A DNA stretch of 64,000 bases from Sphingomonas quercus (GCF_018863195.1 NZ_JAHKRT010000008.1:124001-188000), one strand, 5' to 3'. Shown: positions 17,088 through 26,040, counted from the first letter of the stretch. Numbers and translations are program-made. The notes: generated by a model not told the origin, from the sequence alone.

Positions 17088-17432
17088 CTAGCAGCGCCGC
17101 CCATCGGACTTGTCGATGGCCCGGCCGACCAGCGCGCCGCCGGCCGCACCCAGCACCGTGCCAAGGGTCTTGTCGCCGTGGCCGGCCACGGTGTTGCCGA
17201 GCAGGCCGCCGGCGATGCCGCCGATGGCGAGACCGCCATTGCCCTTGTCGTAGCAGCGACCGCCCCGATAATCCCGATAATAGCCGCGGCCGGCATAGTG
17301 GCGGCCGTGGTCATAATGGCCGCGCGCGTAATGGCGATCGTAATGGCGCGGCGCGGCAATGGCGGCGGCGGGAACGATGCCGCCCAACGTCGCGGCAGCA
17401 GCGGCAATGCCGAGAATGGTCTTGCGGAACAT
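17088..17432 (-). CDS. Glycine-zipper 2TM domain protein, secreted or outer-membrane associated
   Basis: 114 residues. The start at 17432 is preceded by a good AAAGGGAG site. Residues 1-27 are a Sec signal peptide ending AIAAP. A middle stretch (about 28-62) is crowded with His, Tyr, Arg and Gly (HYDRHYARGHYDHGRHY), and residues 66-105 form a glycine zipper, GLAIGGIAGGLLGNTVAG and LGAAGGALVGRAI, as in Rick_17kDa/SlyB-like outer-membrane proteins. Two Cys, near 59 and at the very end, frame the domain. No lipobox was seen. The role may be envelope integrity; the His/Tyr part could bind metal. A longer frame to 18008 runs into the sugar dehydrogenase gene and is rejected. Confidence 0.85.
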   Translation of the reverse strand: MFRKTILGIAAAAATLGGIVPAAAIAAPRHYDRHYARGHYDHGRHYAGRGYYRDYRGGRCYDKGNGGLAIGGIAGGLLGNTVAGHGDKTLGTVLGAAGGALVGRAIDKSDGRRC

Positions 17433-17515
17433 GGCGGTCACTCCCTTTCTTGATTGACCGCACCTTATTATGATTCGCGCCTTGACCTCCCTCTGAACGG
17501 ATCGATCATCTTCCG

Positions 17516-18922
17516 TTAATCTCGGGAAGGCGGCATCTGGGCCTTGGGCGGAGCCGCCGCCGGGGCGGGCTGAGCCGGCGACGGCGCCGCCGACGGCGCC
17601 GGCCGGGCGCCGGGCGCCGAGACGCGCCACACGCTGTTGCCGACATCGTCCGCGACGAGCAGGCCGCCGCGCGTGTCGATCGTCACGCCGACCGGCCGGC
17701 CCTGCGCCTCGCCATCGGCATTGAGGAAGCCGGAGAGCACGTCGATCGGCATCCCGTTCGGCTTGCCGTTGGCGAAGGGGACGAAGATCACCTTGTAGCC
17801 GGAGCGCGGCTTGCGGTTCCAGGAGCCGTGCTGGCCGATGAACGCGCCATCGGCGAAACGCGGACCCAGCGCCGCGCCCGCCGCGAAGCTGAGGCCGAGC
17901 GAGGCGGTGTGCGAGCCGAGCGCGTAGTCGGGCGGGGTCACTACCTCCAGCGCGCTGGGCTTGGGATCCTTGACGCGGGTGTCGACATTGTCGCCCCAGT
18001 AATTCCACGGCCAGCCATAGAAGCCGCCGAATTGCACGCTCGTCAGATAATCGGGGACGAGATCGCCGCCAAGCTCGTCGCGCTCATTGGCGACGGTCCA
18101 CAGCATCCGGGTGGTCGGCTCCCACGCCATGCCATTGGGGTTGCGGATGCCGGCGGCGTAGATGCGGTGCGCGCCGGTGGCTGCGTTCACCTCCCAGATG
18201 GCGGCGCGGCCCTCCTCGGCGGCGATGCCGTTCTCGCCGACATTCGAGTTGGATCCGATCGTCACGTAGAGAAGCTTGCCGTCGTCCGAGGCGATGACGT
18301 TCTTGGTCCAGTGATGATTGATCGTCCCCGCCGGCAGATCGACGACCTTGCGGGGCGGCGTCGTGATCTTCGTCTCGCCAGGCGCATAGGGGAAGGCGAG
18401 GACCGCGTCGGTATCGGCGACGTAGAGCGTGTCGCCGGACAGCGTCATGCCGAAGGGCGAGTTGAGGCCGCTGATGAACACCGAGCGGAGTTCGGCGACG
18501 CCGTCGCCATCGGCGTCGCGCAGCAGGGTGATGCGGTTGGCCGAGCCCTCGCGGCCGGAGCCGGCGCGCTTCATGAACTGGCGCTGGAACCAGGCGCGGA
18601 TGCCCTTGCCGTCAGCGGGTTTGGGCGGCGCATCCGTTTCGGCCACCAGCACGTCGCCATTGGGCAGCGCCAGCAGCCAGCGCGGATGCCGGAGCCCGGT
18701 GGCGAACGGCGTCACCGTCAGCCCCTGGGCCGGTTTCGGCTTGGCGCCTTCTGGCCAGCCCACCGCCTTGGCGACGTTGACGGTCGGGATCATCGATGAG
18801 CTCGGCTCGGGCAGGGTGGGCCTGGGACCCATATTCTGCTCGATCGGCAGCTTGGCATTGTTGCCGCACCCGGCCAGCATCAGCGCGAGAGCGAGCGTGG
18901 TAGCGGCAAGCGGCAGGCGCAT
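17516..18922 (-). CDS. PQQ-dependent sugar dehydrogenase-like beta-propeller lipoprotein
   Basis: 468 residues. The start at 18922 follows GGGAG by seven bases. The signal ends in the lipobox LMLAGC, making Cys19 the lipid-bearing residue. The body is a six-bladed propeller of the glucose/sorbosone dehydrogenase family: [78 protein letters not shown] and [12 protein letters not shown]. The family oxidises sugars in the periplasm with PQQ, though several members lack proof of cofactor. The C-terminal 35 residues are an Ala/Pro tail. No PQQ synthesis genes lie in the window. The glycine-zipper gene follows after 83 bases. Confidence 0.88.
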   Translation of the reverse strand: MRLPLAATTLALALMLAGCGNNAKLPIEQNMGPRPTLPEPSSSMIPTVNVAKAVGWPEGAKPKPAQGLTVTPFATGLRHPRWLLALPNGDVLVAETDAPPKPADGKGIRAWFQRQFMKRAGSGREGSANRITLLRDADGDGVAELRSVFISGLNSPFGMTLSGDTLYVADTDAVLAFPYAPGETKITTPPRKVVDLPAGTINHHWTKNVIASDDGKLLYVTIGSNSNVGENGIAAEEGRAAIWEVNAATGAHRIYAAGIRNPNGMAWEPTTRMLWTVANERDELGGDLVPDYLTSVQFGGFYGWPWNYWGDNVDTRVKDPKPSALEVVTPPDYALGSHTASLGLSFAAGAALGPRFADGAFIGQHGSWNRKPRSGYKVIFVPFANGKPNGMPIDVLSGFLNADGEAQGRPVGVTIDTRGGLLVADDVGNSVWRVSAPGARPAPSAAPSPAQPAPAAAPPKAQMPPSRD

Positions 18923-18964
18923 CGATAATCTCCCGGTGGCGCGGGCAGCGCCGCGGCCCAAACC

Positions 18965-19870
18965 CTATTCCTGCTCGACCGGTTCCGCCACCGGGGGGTG
19001 GAGGCGAAGCCGCGTCACCCGGCGGGCATCGCCGCCCATAACCTCCAGCCGCCAGCCGCTGCCATGCTCGACGATCTCGCCCGGCTGCGGGACGTGGCCG
19101 GCCAGCACGGAGGCGAGCCCGCCCAGCGTGTCGACATCCTCCTCGACCTCGGCGAGGCGCGGGTCGATCTCGGCGGCGACGTCTTCCAGCTCGGCGCGTG
19201 CGTCGGCCTCCCACAGGCCGTCACCCAGCGGCACGAGCAGCGCGTCGGCCTGCTCGTCATGCTCGTCCTCGATATCGCCGACGATTTCCTCCATCAGGTC
19301 CTCGATGGTGACGAGGCCTTCGGTGCCGGAATATTCGTCGAGCACGATGGCGAGATGGGTACGGCTGGCGCGCATCTCGGCGAGGAGATCGAGCACGCCC
19401 ATCGATTCGGGAACGTAACGCGGCTCGCGGATCAGCGGGGCGATGGTCTGCGGCCGGGCCGCCTTGCCGGCGAGGATCGCGAACACGTCCTTGATGTGGA
19501 CCATGCCGATCACCTGATCGAGATCTTCGCGATAGACCGGCATGCGGCTGTGGCCGGCCTCGGCGAAGGTGTCGACGAGCGTGTCGAAATCGATCGTCTC
19601 GGCAACCGCGATGATGTCGCCGCGCGGCACGGCGACGTCGCCCACCGTGCGCTCGCCGAAATGGAGGAGGTTGCGGAGCATCTGGCGCTCCACGACGGAC
19701 AGGTCGCCGGCGCGGGGGCGCTCGCCCTCTTCCTCCTCCTCCTCGATGGCTTCCTCGATGCGGTCGCGCAGCGTCGGCTCCGCATCATCGCCGAAGAGCA
19801 GGCCGCGCAGGCCCGCCCACAATCGTCCGCCGCCGGTATCGGCGGCGCGGCTACTGGAATCGTCAGGCAT
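18965..19870 (-). CDS. corC: CorC-type CBS-domain hemolysin family protein
   Basis: 301 residues without membrane segments. An acidic N-terminus ([13 protein letters not shown]) leads to two CBS domains (about 75-195), with [31 protein letters not shown] and [28 protein letters not shown], and a C-terminal transporter-associated CorC_HlyC domain (about 215-290). CorC relatives help Mg/Co efflux and in many alphaproteobacteria sit between ybeY and lnt. Here ybeY lies upstream on the same strand with a 205-base gap holding a repeat, while lnt has been displaced. The function in this organism is inferred from the family. Confidence 0.92.
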   Translation of the reverse strand: MPDDSSSRAADTGGGRLWAGLRGLLFGDDAEPTLRDRIEEAIEEEEEEGERPRAGDLSVVERQMLRNLLHFGERTVGDVAVPRGDIIAVAETIDFDTLVDTFAEAGHSRMPVYREDLDQVIGMVHIKDVFAILAGKAARPQTIAPLIREPRYVPESMGVLDLLAEMRASRTHLAIVLDEYSGTEGLVTIEDLMEEIVGDIEDEHDEQADALLVPLGDGLWEADARAELEDVAAEIDPRLAEVEEDVDTLGGLASVLAGHVPQPGEIVEHGSGWRLEVMGGDARRVTRLRLHPPVAEPVEQE

Positions 19871-19946
19871 GGTGTTTCGGTTGTACGTCCCTGTTGCGTT
19901 GGCGAACGTTAAAGCATTTCCCGCGCGGGTATAACCACCCCCGTTC

Positions 19947-20047
19947 GCGCTGAGTAGGCATTGAGCCTGTCGAAATGCCGTATCGAAGGGGCTGGCCGGG
20001 CTGACCCCCCGTTACGAGGCTTCGACGGCGCTCAGCCGCTACCCAGG
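19947..20047. repeat. Intergenic repeat with TTGAGCCTGTCGAAATGCC core
   Basis: The segment GCTGAGTAGGCATTGAGCCT continues as GTCGAAATGCC; GGCAT (19957-19961) pairs with ATGCC (19975-19979) around TGAGCCTGTCGAA. A second half CTTCGACGGCGCTCAGCC follows in opposite sense at about 20020-20037. Blocks based on GTCGAA/TTCGAC with GCTGAG/CTCAG are common mobile-like repeats in sphingomonad intergenic DNA, as I recall the group. It fills the gap between corC and ybeY. Confidence 0.5.
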
Positions 20048-20075
20048 GACGCACGATCAGGGGTGCCGTGCGGCG

Positions 20076-20585
20076 TCAATCCTCGCGCACGGCGTAGGGA
20101 TCGGCAATGTCGAGGCTGGCCAGCGCGTCGCGCTCAAGCTGCTCCATCCGCTCCGCCTCGACATCGTCCATATGATCATAGCCGAGCAGGTGCAGCGTGC
20201 CGTGGACGACGAGATGGGTGGCGTGGGTGGCGACGTCGACGCCCTTTTCCGCCGCCTCGGCCGCGCACACGCCGTGGGCGAGGATGATGTCGCCGAGCAG
20301 CACCTCGCCATCGTCGGAATTGGACAGGCCCTCGATCAGATCGGTCTGCACCATCGGAAAGGAGAGGACGTTGGTCGGCCTGTCCTTCTGCCGATATTGG
20401 GCGTTGAGAGCGCGCACCTCCTCGTCGTCGCCCAGGCGGACGGAGATTTCGGCGGTCACCGTCTTGTCGAGCAGCAGGGTGTAGGGCGAATGCGCGATCG
20501 CGGCGCGCGCGGCGCGATCGCACAGCGTCTCCCAGTCAGTGGCCGTGCCCCAGGGTTCGGCGGCGTCGACGGCGACCTCAAGCAT
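20076..20585 (-). CDS. ybeY: Endoribonuclease YbeY
   Basis: 169 residues. YbeY is a zinc-dependent endoribonuclease for 16S rRNA 3' maturation and ribosome quality control. The signature HLVVHGTLHLLGYDH provides the three zinc-binding histidines, preceded by the family segment RPTNVLSFP. The ATG at 20585 is preferred because GAGGG lies five bases before it; an ATG at 20597 would add four residues. Either start lies inside the end of phoH (overlap of 8 or 20 bases), so translation is probably coupled. The order phoH-ybeY-corC is typical of proteobacteria and supports the call. Confidence 0.95.
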   Translation of the reverse strand: MLEVAVDAAEPWGTATDWETLCDRAARAAIAHSPYTLLLDKTVTAEISVRLGDDEEVRALNAQYRQKDRPTNVLSFPMVQTDLIEGLSNSDDGEVLLGDIILAHGVCAAEAAEKGVDVATHATHLVVHGTLHLLGYDHMDDVEAERMEQLERDALASLDIADPYAVRED

Positions 20586-21570
20586 CGGGGCCCTCATAAG
20601 CCTGGACGATGCGCCCGACGATCGGGTGGCGCACCACGTCGCCCGCGCCGAAGCGGATCATCGACATGCCTTCGGTTCCTTCCAGTTTCAGCACTGCGTC
20701 GGCGAGGCCGGACTTGCCGCCCTCGGGCAGATCGATCTGCCGCGGATCGCCGCACACCACCATCCGGCTGTTCATGCCGAAGCGGGTGAGGAACATCTTC
20801 ATCTGCGCCGGTGTGGTATTCTGCGCCTCATCGAGGATGATGAACGCCTCCGACAGCGTGCGGCCGCGCATGAAGGCGATCGGCGCGATCTCGATCTCGC
20901 CCGACGCGATGCGCCGCTCGACCTGCTCGGTCGGCAGCATGTCGTAGAGCGCGTCGTAGAGCGGGCGGAGATAGGGATCGACCTTCTCCTTCATATCGCC
21001 GGGCAGGAAGCCCAGCCGTTCGCCCGCCTCCACGGCCGGGCGCGACAGGATCAGCCGGCTGACCGATCCGGTGATCAGCTGCTGCACCGCCTGCGCTACG
21101 GCCAGATAGGTCTTGCCGGTGCCGGCCGGCCCGAGCGCGAAGATGATGTCGTCGCGGCCCAGCGCCTCCATATAGGCGACCTGGGTGCGGCTCCTCGGTA
21201 CGATCGTCTTCTTGCGGGTGCGGATCATCACCTTGGGCGGCTCGGCGACATCGCGGATGATGCCGTCCAGCGTCGGCTCGGCGGTCATCGAGATCACCGC
21301 GTCGACCGCGCCGGGATCGAGATCCTGGCCCTGCACCAGTCGGTTATAGAGGCCGATCAGCACGTCGCGGGCGCGGGCGGCCTGTTCGGCCAGCCCCTCG
21401 ATCTGGATCTTGTTGCCGCGCGCCGAAATATAGACGCCAAGCCGGCTCTCCACCGCGATCAGATTCTGATCGAACTCGCCGAACAGGCGGCCCATCAATT
21501 GCTGCCGATCGAACTGTACTTCCAGGCGGGCACGCTCGCCGGCCTGCGCGGTCACGGGTTTGCGACTCAA
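20578..21570 (-). CDS. phoH: PhoH family ATPase
   Basis: 330 residues. PhoH-like P-loop proteins are predicted ATPases linked to RNA metabolism and usually neighbour ybeY. The N-terminal KH-like portion (about 50-75, YISARGNKIQIEG) is followed by Walker A in GPAGTGKTYLAVAQAV, RPAVEAGERLGFLPGDMKEK and Walker B in EAFIILDEAQNTTPAQMKMF, then GDPRQIDLPE. All nucleotide-binding motifs are intact. The gene starts 235 bases downstream of miaB; this gap contains two dispersed hairpins, so phoH may have its own promoter. Its end overlaps the start of ybeY. Confidence 0.95.
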   Translation of the reverse strand: MSRKPVTAQAGERARLEVQFDRQQLMGRLFGEFDQNLIAVESRLGVYISARGNKIQIEGLAEQAARARDVLIGLYNRLVQGQDLDPGAVDAVISMTAEPTLDGIIRDVAEPPKVMIRTRKKTIVPRSRTQVAYMEALGRDDIIFALGPAGTGKTYLAVAQAVQQLITGSVSRLILSRPAVEAGERLGFLPGDMKEKVDPYLRPLYDALYDMLPTEQVERRIASGEIEIAPIAFMRGRTLSEAFIILDEAQNTTPAQMKMFLTRFGMNSRMVVCGDPRQIDLPEGGKSGLADAVLKLEGTEGMSMIRFGAGDVVRHPIVGRIVQAYEGPDA

Positions 21571-21671
21571 ACATCACCTTTCGACTGGAGCCCCAATCCG
21601 GAGGATGGGGTGTCGGGCGACGGATTTCCAGAGAATGTTTGCGAAGGGGCAGATACCAATGGCGCATTGAT

Positions 21672-21782
21672 CGTCACCCCGGACCCTGAAATCAAGTTCA
21701 GGGCGAAGCTGATCGGGGTCCATGCATCCCCGGACGCCGGCGCTTGTGGCGGCATGGATGCCGGATCAAGTCCGGCATGACG
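21672..21782. repeat. Pair of dispersed hairpin repeats between miaB and phoH
   Basis: CCCTGAA (21684-21690) pairs with TTCAGGG (21697-21703). A second, near-perfect hairpin ATGCCGGA-TCAAG-TCCGGCAT spans 21758-21778. The unit is bracketed by CGTCA at 21672-21676 and TGACG at 21778-21782. Related copies occur at 14505, 28909 and 29673, so these are members of a genome repeat family rather than gene-specific sites. Confidence 0.65.
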
Positions 21783-21805
21783 TTTCGGGGACGGGGCGGC
21801 GGGTC

Positions 21806-23116
21806 TTAGGCCGCCGCCTTCACCACTTCCGCGCCGCCGACCGAGTTGGGGCCGGCGGTGACGATGTCCACCGCGACGATATCGCCGATCGCCGCCTCGG
21901 TTTGCAGGTGGACGGACTGAAGCCACGGCGACTTGCCCAGCTTCTGTCCGGGCAGCTTGCCGGTGCGCTCGATCAGCACCTCCGTCCGCCGGCCGACGCT
22001 TGCCCGGTTGAACGCATGCTGCTGCGCGTTGAGCAGCGCCTGCAACCGTTGCAGGCGCTCGTCCATCACCGCCGCCGGCAGCTGGTCCGCCATCGTCGCT
22101 GCGGGCGTGCCGGGGCGCGGCGAATATTTGAAGCTGAACGCCTGCGCATGGCCGACCGCCTCGACCAGCGCCAATGTCTGGGCGAACTCAGCCTCCGTTT
22201 CGCCGGGAAAGCCGACGATGAAGTCGCCGGAGATGGCGATATCCGGCCGCGCCGCGCGCACCCGCTCGATCAGGCGCAGATAGGCGGCGGCGTCGTGACT
22301 GCGGTTCATCGCCTTGAGCACGCGGTCGCTGCCCGACTGCACCGGGAGATGGAGGAAAGGCATCAGCTTTTCCACGTCGCGATGCGCCGCGATCAGCCCC
22401 TCGGCCATGTCGTTGGGATGGCTGGTGGTGTAGCGGATGCGCGCGATCGACGGGATCAGCGCGATCGCCTCGATCAGATCATGCAGGCCGCGGTCCCCGT
22501 CGCCCCATGCGTTCACATTCTGCCCGAGCAGGCTGATCTCGCGCGCGCCGGTATCCGCAAGCGCCTTCGCCTCGTCGAGCACGGCGGCGAACGGGCGGGA
22601 GATTTCGGCGCCGCGGGTATAGGGCACCACGCAATAGGTGCAGAATTTGTCGCAGCCCTCCTGCACCGTCAGGAAGGCGCTGGGGCCGACGCGGCGCCGG
22701 CCGGGGAGGGCGGCGAACTTGCTCTCGGCGGGCATGTCCGTGTCGATGGCGCTCTCGCCGCGCGCGGCGGCGGCGACGAGCGCGGGCAGGCGATGATAGG
22801 CCTGGGGGCCGACGACGATGTCGACGGCGCGCGCCCGGCGGGGGATTTCCGCCCCCTCGGCCTGGGCGACGCAGCCGGCGACCGCGATCATCGGGCTCGA
22901 TCCGTCCTCGCGCTTGAGGCGACCGATATCGGAATAGACCTTCTCCGCCGCCTTCTCGCGGATATGACAGGTGTTGAGCACGACGAGATCGGCGGCGTCG
23001 GCGTCGGCGGCGGCGGTGAGGCCGTCGGCCTCGAGCAGCTCGGCCATGCGCTGACCGTCATAGACGTTCATCTGGCAGCCGAACGACTTGACGTGGAAGG
23101 AATGGGGCGCGGACAT
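21806..23116 (-). CDS. miaB: tRNA-2-methylthio-N6-dimethylallyladenosine synthase
   Basis: 436 residues. MiaB is a radical SAM methylthiotransferase that modifies A37 of tRNAs reading UNN codons. The N-terminal UPF0004 domain binds an auxiliary [4Fe-4S] cluster through Cys in [17 protein letters not shown] and VAGCVAQ. The radical SAM cluster motif is [15 protein letters not shown]. The HPNDM and [13 protein letters not shown] segments follow, and a C-terminal TRAM domain (about 370-432) contains VLIERTG. The length and order are normal. plsC and fur lie upstream on the same strand, with the plsC stop 11 bases before this start. Confidence 0.96.
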   Translation of the reverse strand: MSAPHSFHVKSFGCQMNVYDGQRMAELLEADGLTAAADADAADLVVLNTCHIREKAAEKVYSDIGRLKREDGSSPMIAVAGCVAQAEGAEIPRRARAVDIVVGPQAYHRLPALVAAAARGESAIDTDMPAESKFAALPGRRRVGPSAFLTVQEGCDKFCTYCVVPYTRGAEISRPFAAVLDEAKALADTGAREISLLGQNVNAWGDGDRGLHDLIEAIALIPSIARIRYTTSHPNDMAEGLIAAHRDVEKLMPFLHLPVQSGSDRVLKAMNRSHDAAAYLRLIERVRAARPDIAISGDFIVGFPGETEAEFAQTLALVEAVGHAQAFSFKYSPRPGTPAATMADQLPAAVMDERLQRLQALLNAQQHAFNRASVGRRTEVLIERTGKLPGQKLGKSPWLQSVHLQTEAAIGDIVAVDIVTAGPNSVGGAEVVKAAA

Positions 23117-23127
23117 GGGCCGGGCCC

Positions 23128-23961
23128 TTAGCCTATCGCGCCGCTGCGCTCCAGCGCGGCCTGCGCTGTGGCGGCGAGCGCCTTGCGGTCGTCGAAGGCG
23201 GCGGGGTCGATCGGATCGAGGAAGCTCAGCCGCGCGGCGATGGTGCCGCGTCGGCCGAGGATGCGCAGCGCATTGCCGAGCATGTCCTCCTCGTCGGGCC
23301 AGACGAGGTCGGCGGCGGCGCCGCCATAATCGATGCGTACCGGCTGGACGCGCACCTGCGGCGGGGGCGGCAGCACCGATGCGAACAGGCTGGCGCGGAA
23401 CGGCAGGAGGCCGTCCGCCTCGTTGGTGGTGCCTTCCGGAAACAGCGCGACGGTCCGCCCCGCCTCCAGCGCGCCGCGCAACGCATCGGCCTGACCGCGC
23501 ACCGCGCCACGGCGGGTTCGCTCGACGAACAAAGTGTCATTGAGGCCGGCCAGCCAGCCGACCACCGCCCAGCGCCGCACCTCCGCCTTGGACACGAAGA
23601 TGCACCCCGACGCGCCCGCCAGCGTGAGGATGTCGAGCCAGCTGCGGTGATTGGCGACGAGCAGGATCGGGCCGTCGAGCGGCGTGCCGCTGACGGTGAG
23701 CCGCACGCCCGAGGCGCGCGCGGCGAGACCGAGGAAGCGGCGCGGCCAGCGCGACCGGCCGGTCGCGGCGCGCGCAAGATAATGGGCGGGCAGGCAAGCG
23801 GCCAGCGCCAGCCCGATCAGCGCGATCCGTGCCGCGGCGCGGACCTTCGCGCTGTCAGTCGGTGCGGTCGAGCGAGACGCCGTAAAGCTCCATCCGATGA
23901 TCGACCAGCCGGAAGCCCAGCTTCTCGGCGATACGCTTTTGCAGGGCCTCGAGATCGGCAT
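23128..23961 (-). CDS. plsC: 1-acyl-sn-glycerol-3-phosphate acyltransferase-like protein (PlsC family)
   Basis: 277 residues if the ATG at 23961 is used. PlsC makes phosphatidic acid by acylating lysophosphatidic acid at the membrane. A hydrophobic segment (about 43-60) precedes the catalytic motif NHRSWLDIL (HX4D). Later motifs are [36 protein letters not shown] and VRIDYGG. The start is puzzling: no ATG, GTG or TTG in frame occurs between 23961 and the catalytic domain. The first 36 residues lie inside fur in another frame and look like shadow sequence. A non-canonical start just after the fur stop near 23854 is possible. The family call is firm, the start is not. Confidence 0.85.
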   Translation of the reverse strand: MPISRPCKSVSPRSWASGWSIIGWSFTASRSTAPTDSAKVRAAARIALIGLALAACLPAHYLARAATGRSRWPRRFLGLAARASGVRLTVSGTPLDGPILLVANHRSWLDILTLAGASGCIFVSKAEVRRWAVVGWLAGLNDTLFVERTRRGAVRGQADALRGALEAGRTVALFPEGTTNEADGLLPFRASLFASVLPPPPQVRVQPVRIDYGGAAADLVWPDEEDMLGNALRILGRRGTIAARLSFLDPIDPAAFDDRKALAATAQAALERSGAIG

Positions 23962-24274
23962 CGACGAATTCGATGACCTTGCCGGTCTCGACGTCGATCA
24001 GGTGATCGTGATGGGCTTCGGCCGCTGCCTCGTAGCGGGCGCGGCCGTCGCCGAAATCATGCCGTTCCAGGATGCCGGCTTCCTCGAACAGGCGGACGGT
24101 GCGGTACACCGTGGCGATCGAGATGCCGGGATCAATCGCGGACGCCCGGGCGTGGACCGATTCCACGTCCGGGTGATCCTCGGCCTCGGAGAGCACCCGC
24201 GCGATGATGCGCCGCTGCTCGGTGATCCTCAGGCCCTTTTCGGCGCAGAGCGCCTCTACATCGATCTTGCGCAT
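23855..24274 (-). CDS. fur: Fur family transcriptional regulator
   Basis: 139 residues. An N-terminal winged helix (about 1-80; GLRITEQRRIIARVL, HARASAIDPGISIATVYRTVRLFEEAG) binds DNA, and the C-terminal part holds the metal-sensing HHDHLIDVETGKVIEF. No CXXC structural zinc motifs are present, as in many alphaproteobacterial Fur proteins. It could regulate iron or manganese genes (Fur or Mur type); Irr is less likely because I see no haem-regulatory Cys-Pro motif. The position between mucR and plsC-miaB is conserved in the order. Its 3' end overlaps the only canonical plsC start by 107 bases. Confidence 0.92.
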   Translation of the reverse strand: MRKIDVEALCAEKGLRITEQRRIIARVLSEAEDHPDVESVHARASAIDPGISIATVYRTVRLFEEAGILERHDFGDGRARYEAAAEAHHDHLIDVETGKVIEFVDADLEALQKRIAEKLGFRLVDHRMELYGVSLDRTD

Positions 24275-24420
24275 GGTGCGGATGATCTAGGCAATCCGAA
24301 CGCCCTCGGGAAGCCTCCGCAGCATATTTGCGAGTCGTTAGCGCCATATTGGGGCCGGCGCCGCTCCAATCGTCGATCCAGCCTGGTCGACGGTCGCGGG
24401 ATGCCGGCCCCCTTGTGCGC

Positions 24421-24834
24421 TCAGCGCTTGCGGCGCTTGGTGCCGAGGCCGATCTTCTTGGCCAGGCTGCGGCGCTGCTCCGCATAGTTGGGCGCGACCA
24501 TCGGATAGTCGGCCGGCAGGTTCCACTTCTGGCGGTACTGCTCGGGCGTCATCTGATAATGGGTCATCAGATGGCGCTTCAGCATCTTCAGCTTCTTGCC
24601 GTCCTCCAGACACACGATGAAGTCCGGTTTCACCGAGGCGCGCACCGAAACGGCGGGCTCCTGCTTCACCTCCGGCGTGGCCGGAGCCGTGCCGAGACCG
24701 CGCAGCGCCTGATGCACGTTCTGGATCAGGCCCGGCACATCTTCCACGGTGATGCTGTTATTGGCAACGTGGGCAGAGACGATGTCGGCGGTGAGCGTTA
24801 TCAGGCTCTCGGCCATATCGTTATGGTCGGTCAT
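24421..24834 (-). CDS. mucR: MucR/Ros family zinc-finger transcriptional regulator
   Basis: 137 residues. The C-terminal Ros/MucR zinc finger (about 75-130) is clear: PDFIVCLEDGKKLKMLKRHL, then MTHYQMTPEQYRQKW and DYPMVAPNYAEQRRSLAKK. The CLEDG form, with Asp at the second Cys position, is normal for MucR. MucR proteins bind AT-rich targets, act somewhat like H-NS, and control exopolysaccharide, motility and cell-cycle genes in alphaproteobacteria. The N-terminal part (about 1-40) is the oligomerising region. The gene has a 112-base upstream gap with AT-rich patches suited to self-regulation. An ATG six codons on is an alternative start. Confidence 0.95.
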   Translation of the reverse strand: MTDHNDMAESLITLTADIVSAHVANNSITVEDVPGLIQNVHQALRGLGTAPATPEVKQEPAVSVRASVKPDFIVCLEDGKKLKMLKRHLMTHYQMTPEQYRQKWNLPADYPMVAPNYAEQRRSLAKKIGLGTKRRKR

Positions 24835-24946
24835 ATCGGGGGGACCTTAATTGACGCATTGGGGAAAGAGGACCGGAAACAGCTCGGCCCGAGCGCGGGA
24901 TGATACCGCGGGAATGATTTTGCAAGTACAATAACCACGCCGCGCC

Positions 24947-25420
24947 TCAAATTGCGTCTAGCGACTTGCTAAGCGTGACGGCGTCGAACAACTGACCGTC
25001 CTTGCCGACATAGTAGCCGATGCGGCGGCCGGCGGGCGTGAAGCCTGCGCTAACGTACAGCGCTGCCGCAGGATTTTCGGCGCGCACCTCCAAATGCAAT
25101 TTGCCCGCGCCGCGCGCAATCGCTTCGATTTCCGTGGCATGGAGCAATGCGCGGCCGATCCCGCGCCGTCGCCAGCCCGGCCGCACCCCGATCAGCAGCA
25201 GCTCCGCCTCGTCGGCGACGATCCGTGCGAGCGAGAAGCCGGCCGGCGTCTCGCCTTCGCTGGCCAGCGTCAGCCACACGCCCGGCAGGCTCATGATTCC
25301 GGCGCATTGGGCGCGCGTCCACGCCTCGCCGAAAGCGGGGTCGAACGCCTCGTTCATGACGATCATCGCCTCGTCGAGATCGCCGACCAGTCCCGGGCGG
25401 AGCAGGGGGGCGCCGCTCAC
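24947..25420 (-). CDS. rimI: Ribosomal protein alanine N-acetyltransferase-like GNAT protein
   Basis: 157 residues. The GNAT fold is shown by AELLLIGVRPGWRRRGIGRA, the acetyl-CoA-binding V-x-P-x-x-R-x-x-G-I-G-x-A element, then LEVRAENPAAALYVSAGFTPAGRR. RimI-type enzymes acetylate the N-terminus of ribosomal protein S18. The GTG start at 25420 overlaps the tsaB stop in the four bases GTGA, as is typical of the tsaB-rimI pair. A much longer frame running back through tsaB is not real. Other N-acetyltransferase substrates are possible, but the position supports RimI. Confidence 0.9.
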   Translation of the reverse strand: MSGAPLLRPGLVGDLDEAMIVMNEAFDPAFGEAWTRAQCAGIMSLPGVWLTLASEGETPAGFSLARIVADEAELLLIGVRPGWRRRGIGRALLHATEIEAIARGAGKLHLEVRAENPAAALYVSAGFTPAGRRIGYYVGKDGQLFDAVTLSKSLDAI

Positions 25421-26034
25421 GCCGGCAGCTTCGCGTCGGGCGCGCGGCCGTAGATCGGCGCCGGCGCCAGCGCGGCGAGCCCCTCCGGCAGCAGGATCAC
25501 GTCGCCGGCATCGGGCACGGCGTCCAGCGCCTCGCCGCTGCCCCGCGCGGCGACGAGCGCGGCGGCGCTGCCGCCGACGACCAGTGCCGCGTCGACGGCG
25601 CGGGCCGCCGCCTCCGGGGGCAGGGACGCGATCCCGCCTTCCGGCTCCGGCCCGCGGCGGAAGGACTGGACGAACAGCTCGCCATGGCCGCCGGGGATGG
25701 CGACGGCGACCCGCTCCGCCTCGGCGCGCGCCGCAAAGGCCCGGGCGGCGATCAGCGCCAGCGAGGAGAAGCCGGCCACCGGCACGCCCCAGCCGATGGC
25801 TAGGCCGCGCGCCGCCGCCAGCCCGACACGGACGCCGGTAAAGCTGCCCGGGCCGCAATCGACGCGGATCGCATCGGCACGCGCTCCGTCAGGCAGCAGC
25901 TCGGCGATCATCGGCACCAGCCGCTCGGCATGGCCGCGCCCGACCAGCTCGTGACGCGCGGCGATCACCACCCCGTCCTCGATGAGGGCGACGGAGCAGG
26001 CGGCGGTGGCGGTTTCAATGGCAAGGATGCGCAC
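25417..26034 (-). CDS. tsaB: tRNA threonylcarbamoyladenosine synthesis protein TsaB
   Basis: 205 residues. TsaB is the inactive ASKHA paralogue that dimerises with TsaD for t6A37 modification of ANN-reading tRNAs. The N-terminus MRILAIETATAACSVAL is the ASKHA phosphate loop. ERLVPMIAELL and GPGSFTGVRVGLAAARGLA are the standard family segments, and a diverged C-terminal lobe ends PIYGRAPDAKLP. The length is slightly short but within the family range. It is followed by rimI with a four-base overlap, the most common partner. Confidence 0.93.
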   Translation of the reverse strand: MRILAIETATAACSVALIEDGVVIAARHELVGRGHAERLVPMIAELLPDGARADAIRVDCGPGSFTGVRVGLAAARGLAIGWGVPVAGFSSLALIAARAFAARAEAERVAVAIPGGHGELFVQSFRRGPEPEGGIASLPPEAAARAVDAALVVGGSAAALVAARGSGEALDAVPDAGDVILLPEGLAALAPAPIYGRAPDAKLPA

Positions 26035-26040
26035 CGCCCG

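Noticed and set aside
24275-24420. Fur box upstream of fur
   Set aside because: A weak partial dyad near TTTGCGAGTCGTTAGC was noticed, but it does not match Fur or Mur consensus well enough.
24421-24834. MucR zinc finger with Asp in place of the second Cys as a defect
   Set aside because: The CLEDG form is normal for MucR proteins, so it is not a mutation.
25421-25858. N-terminal extension of rimI through tsaB
   Set aside because: Arg/Gly-rich shadow of tsaB; the GTGA overlap gives a normal RimI length.
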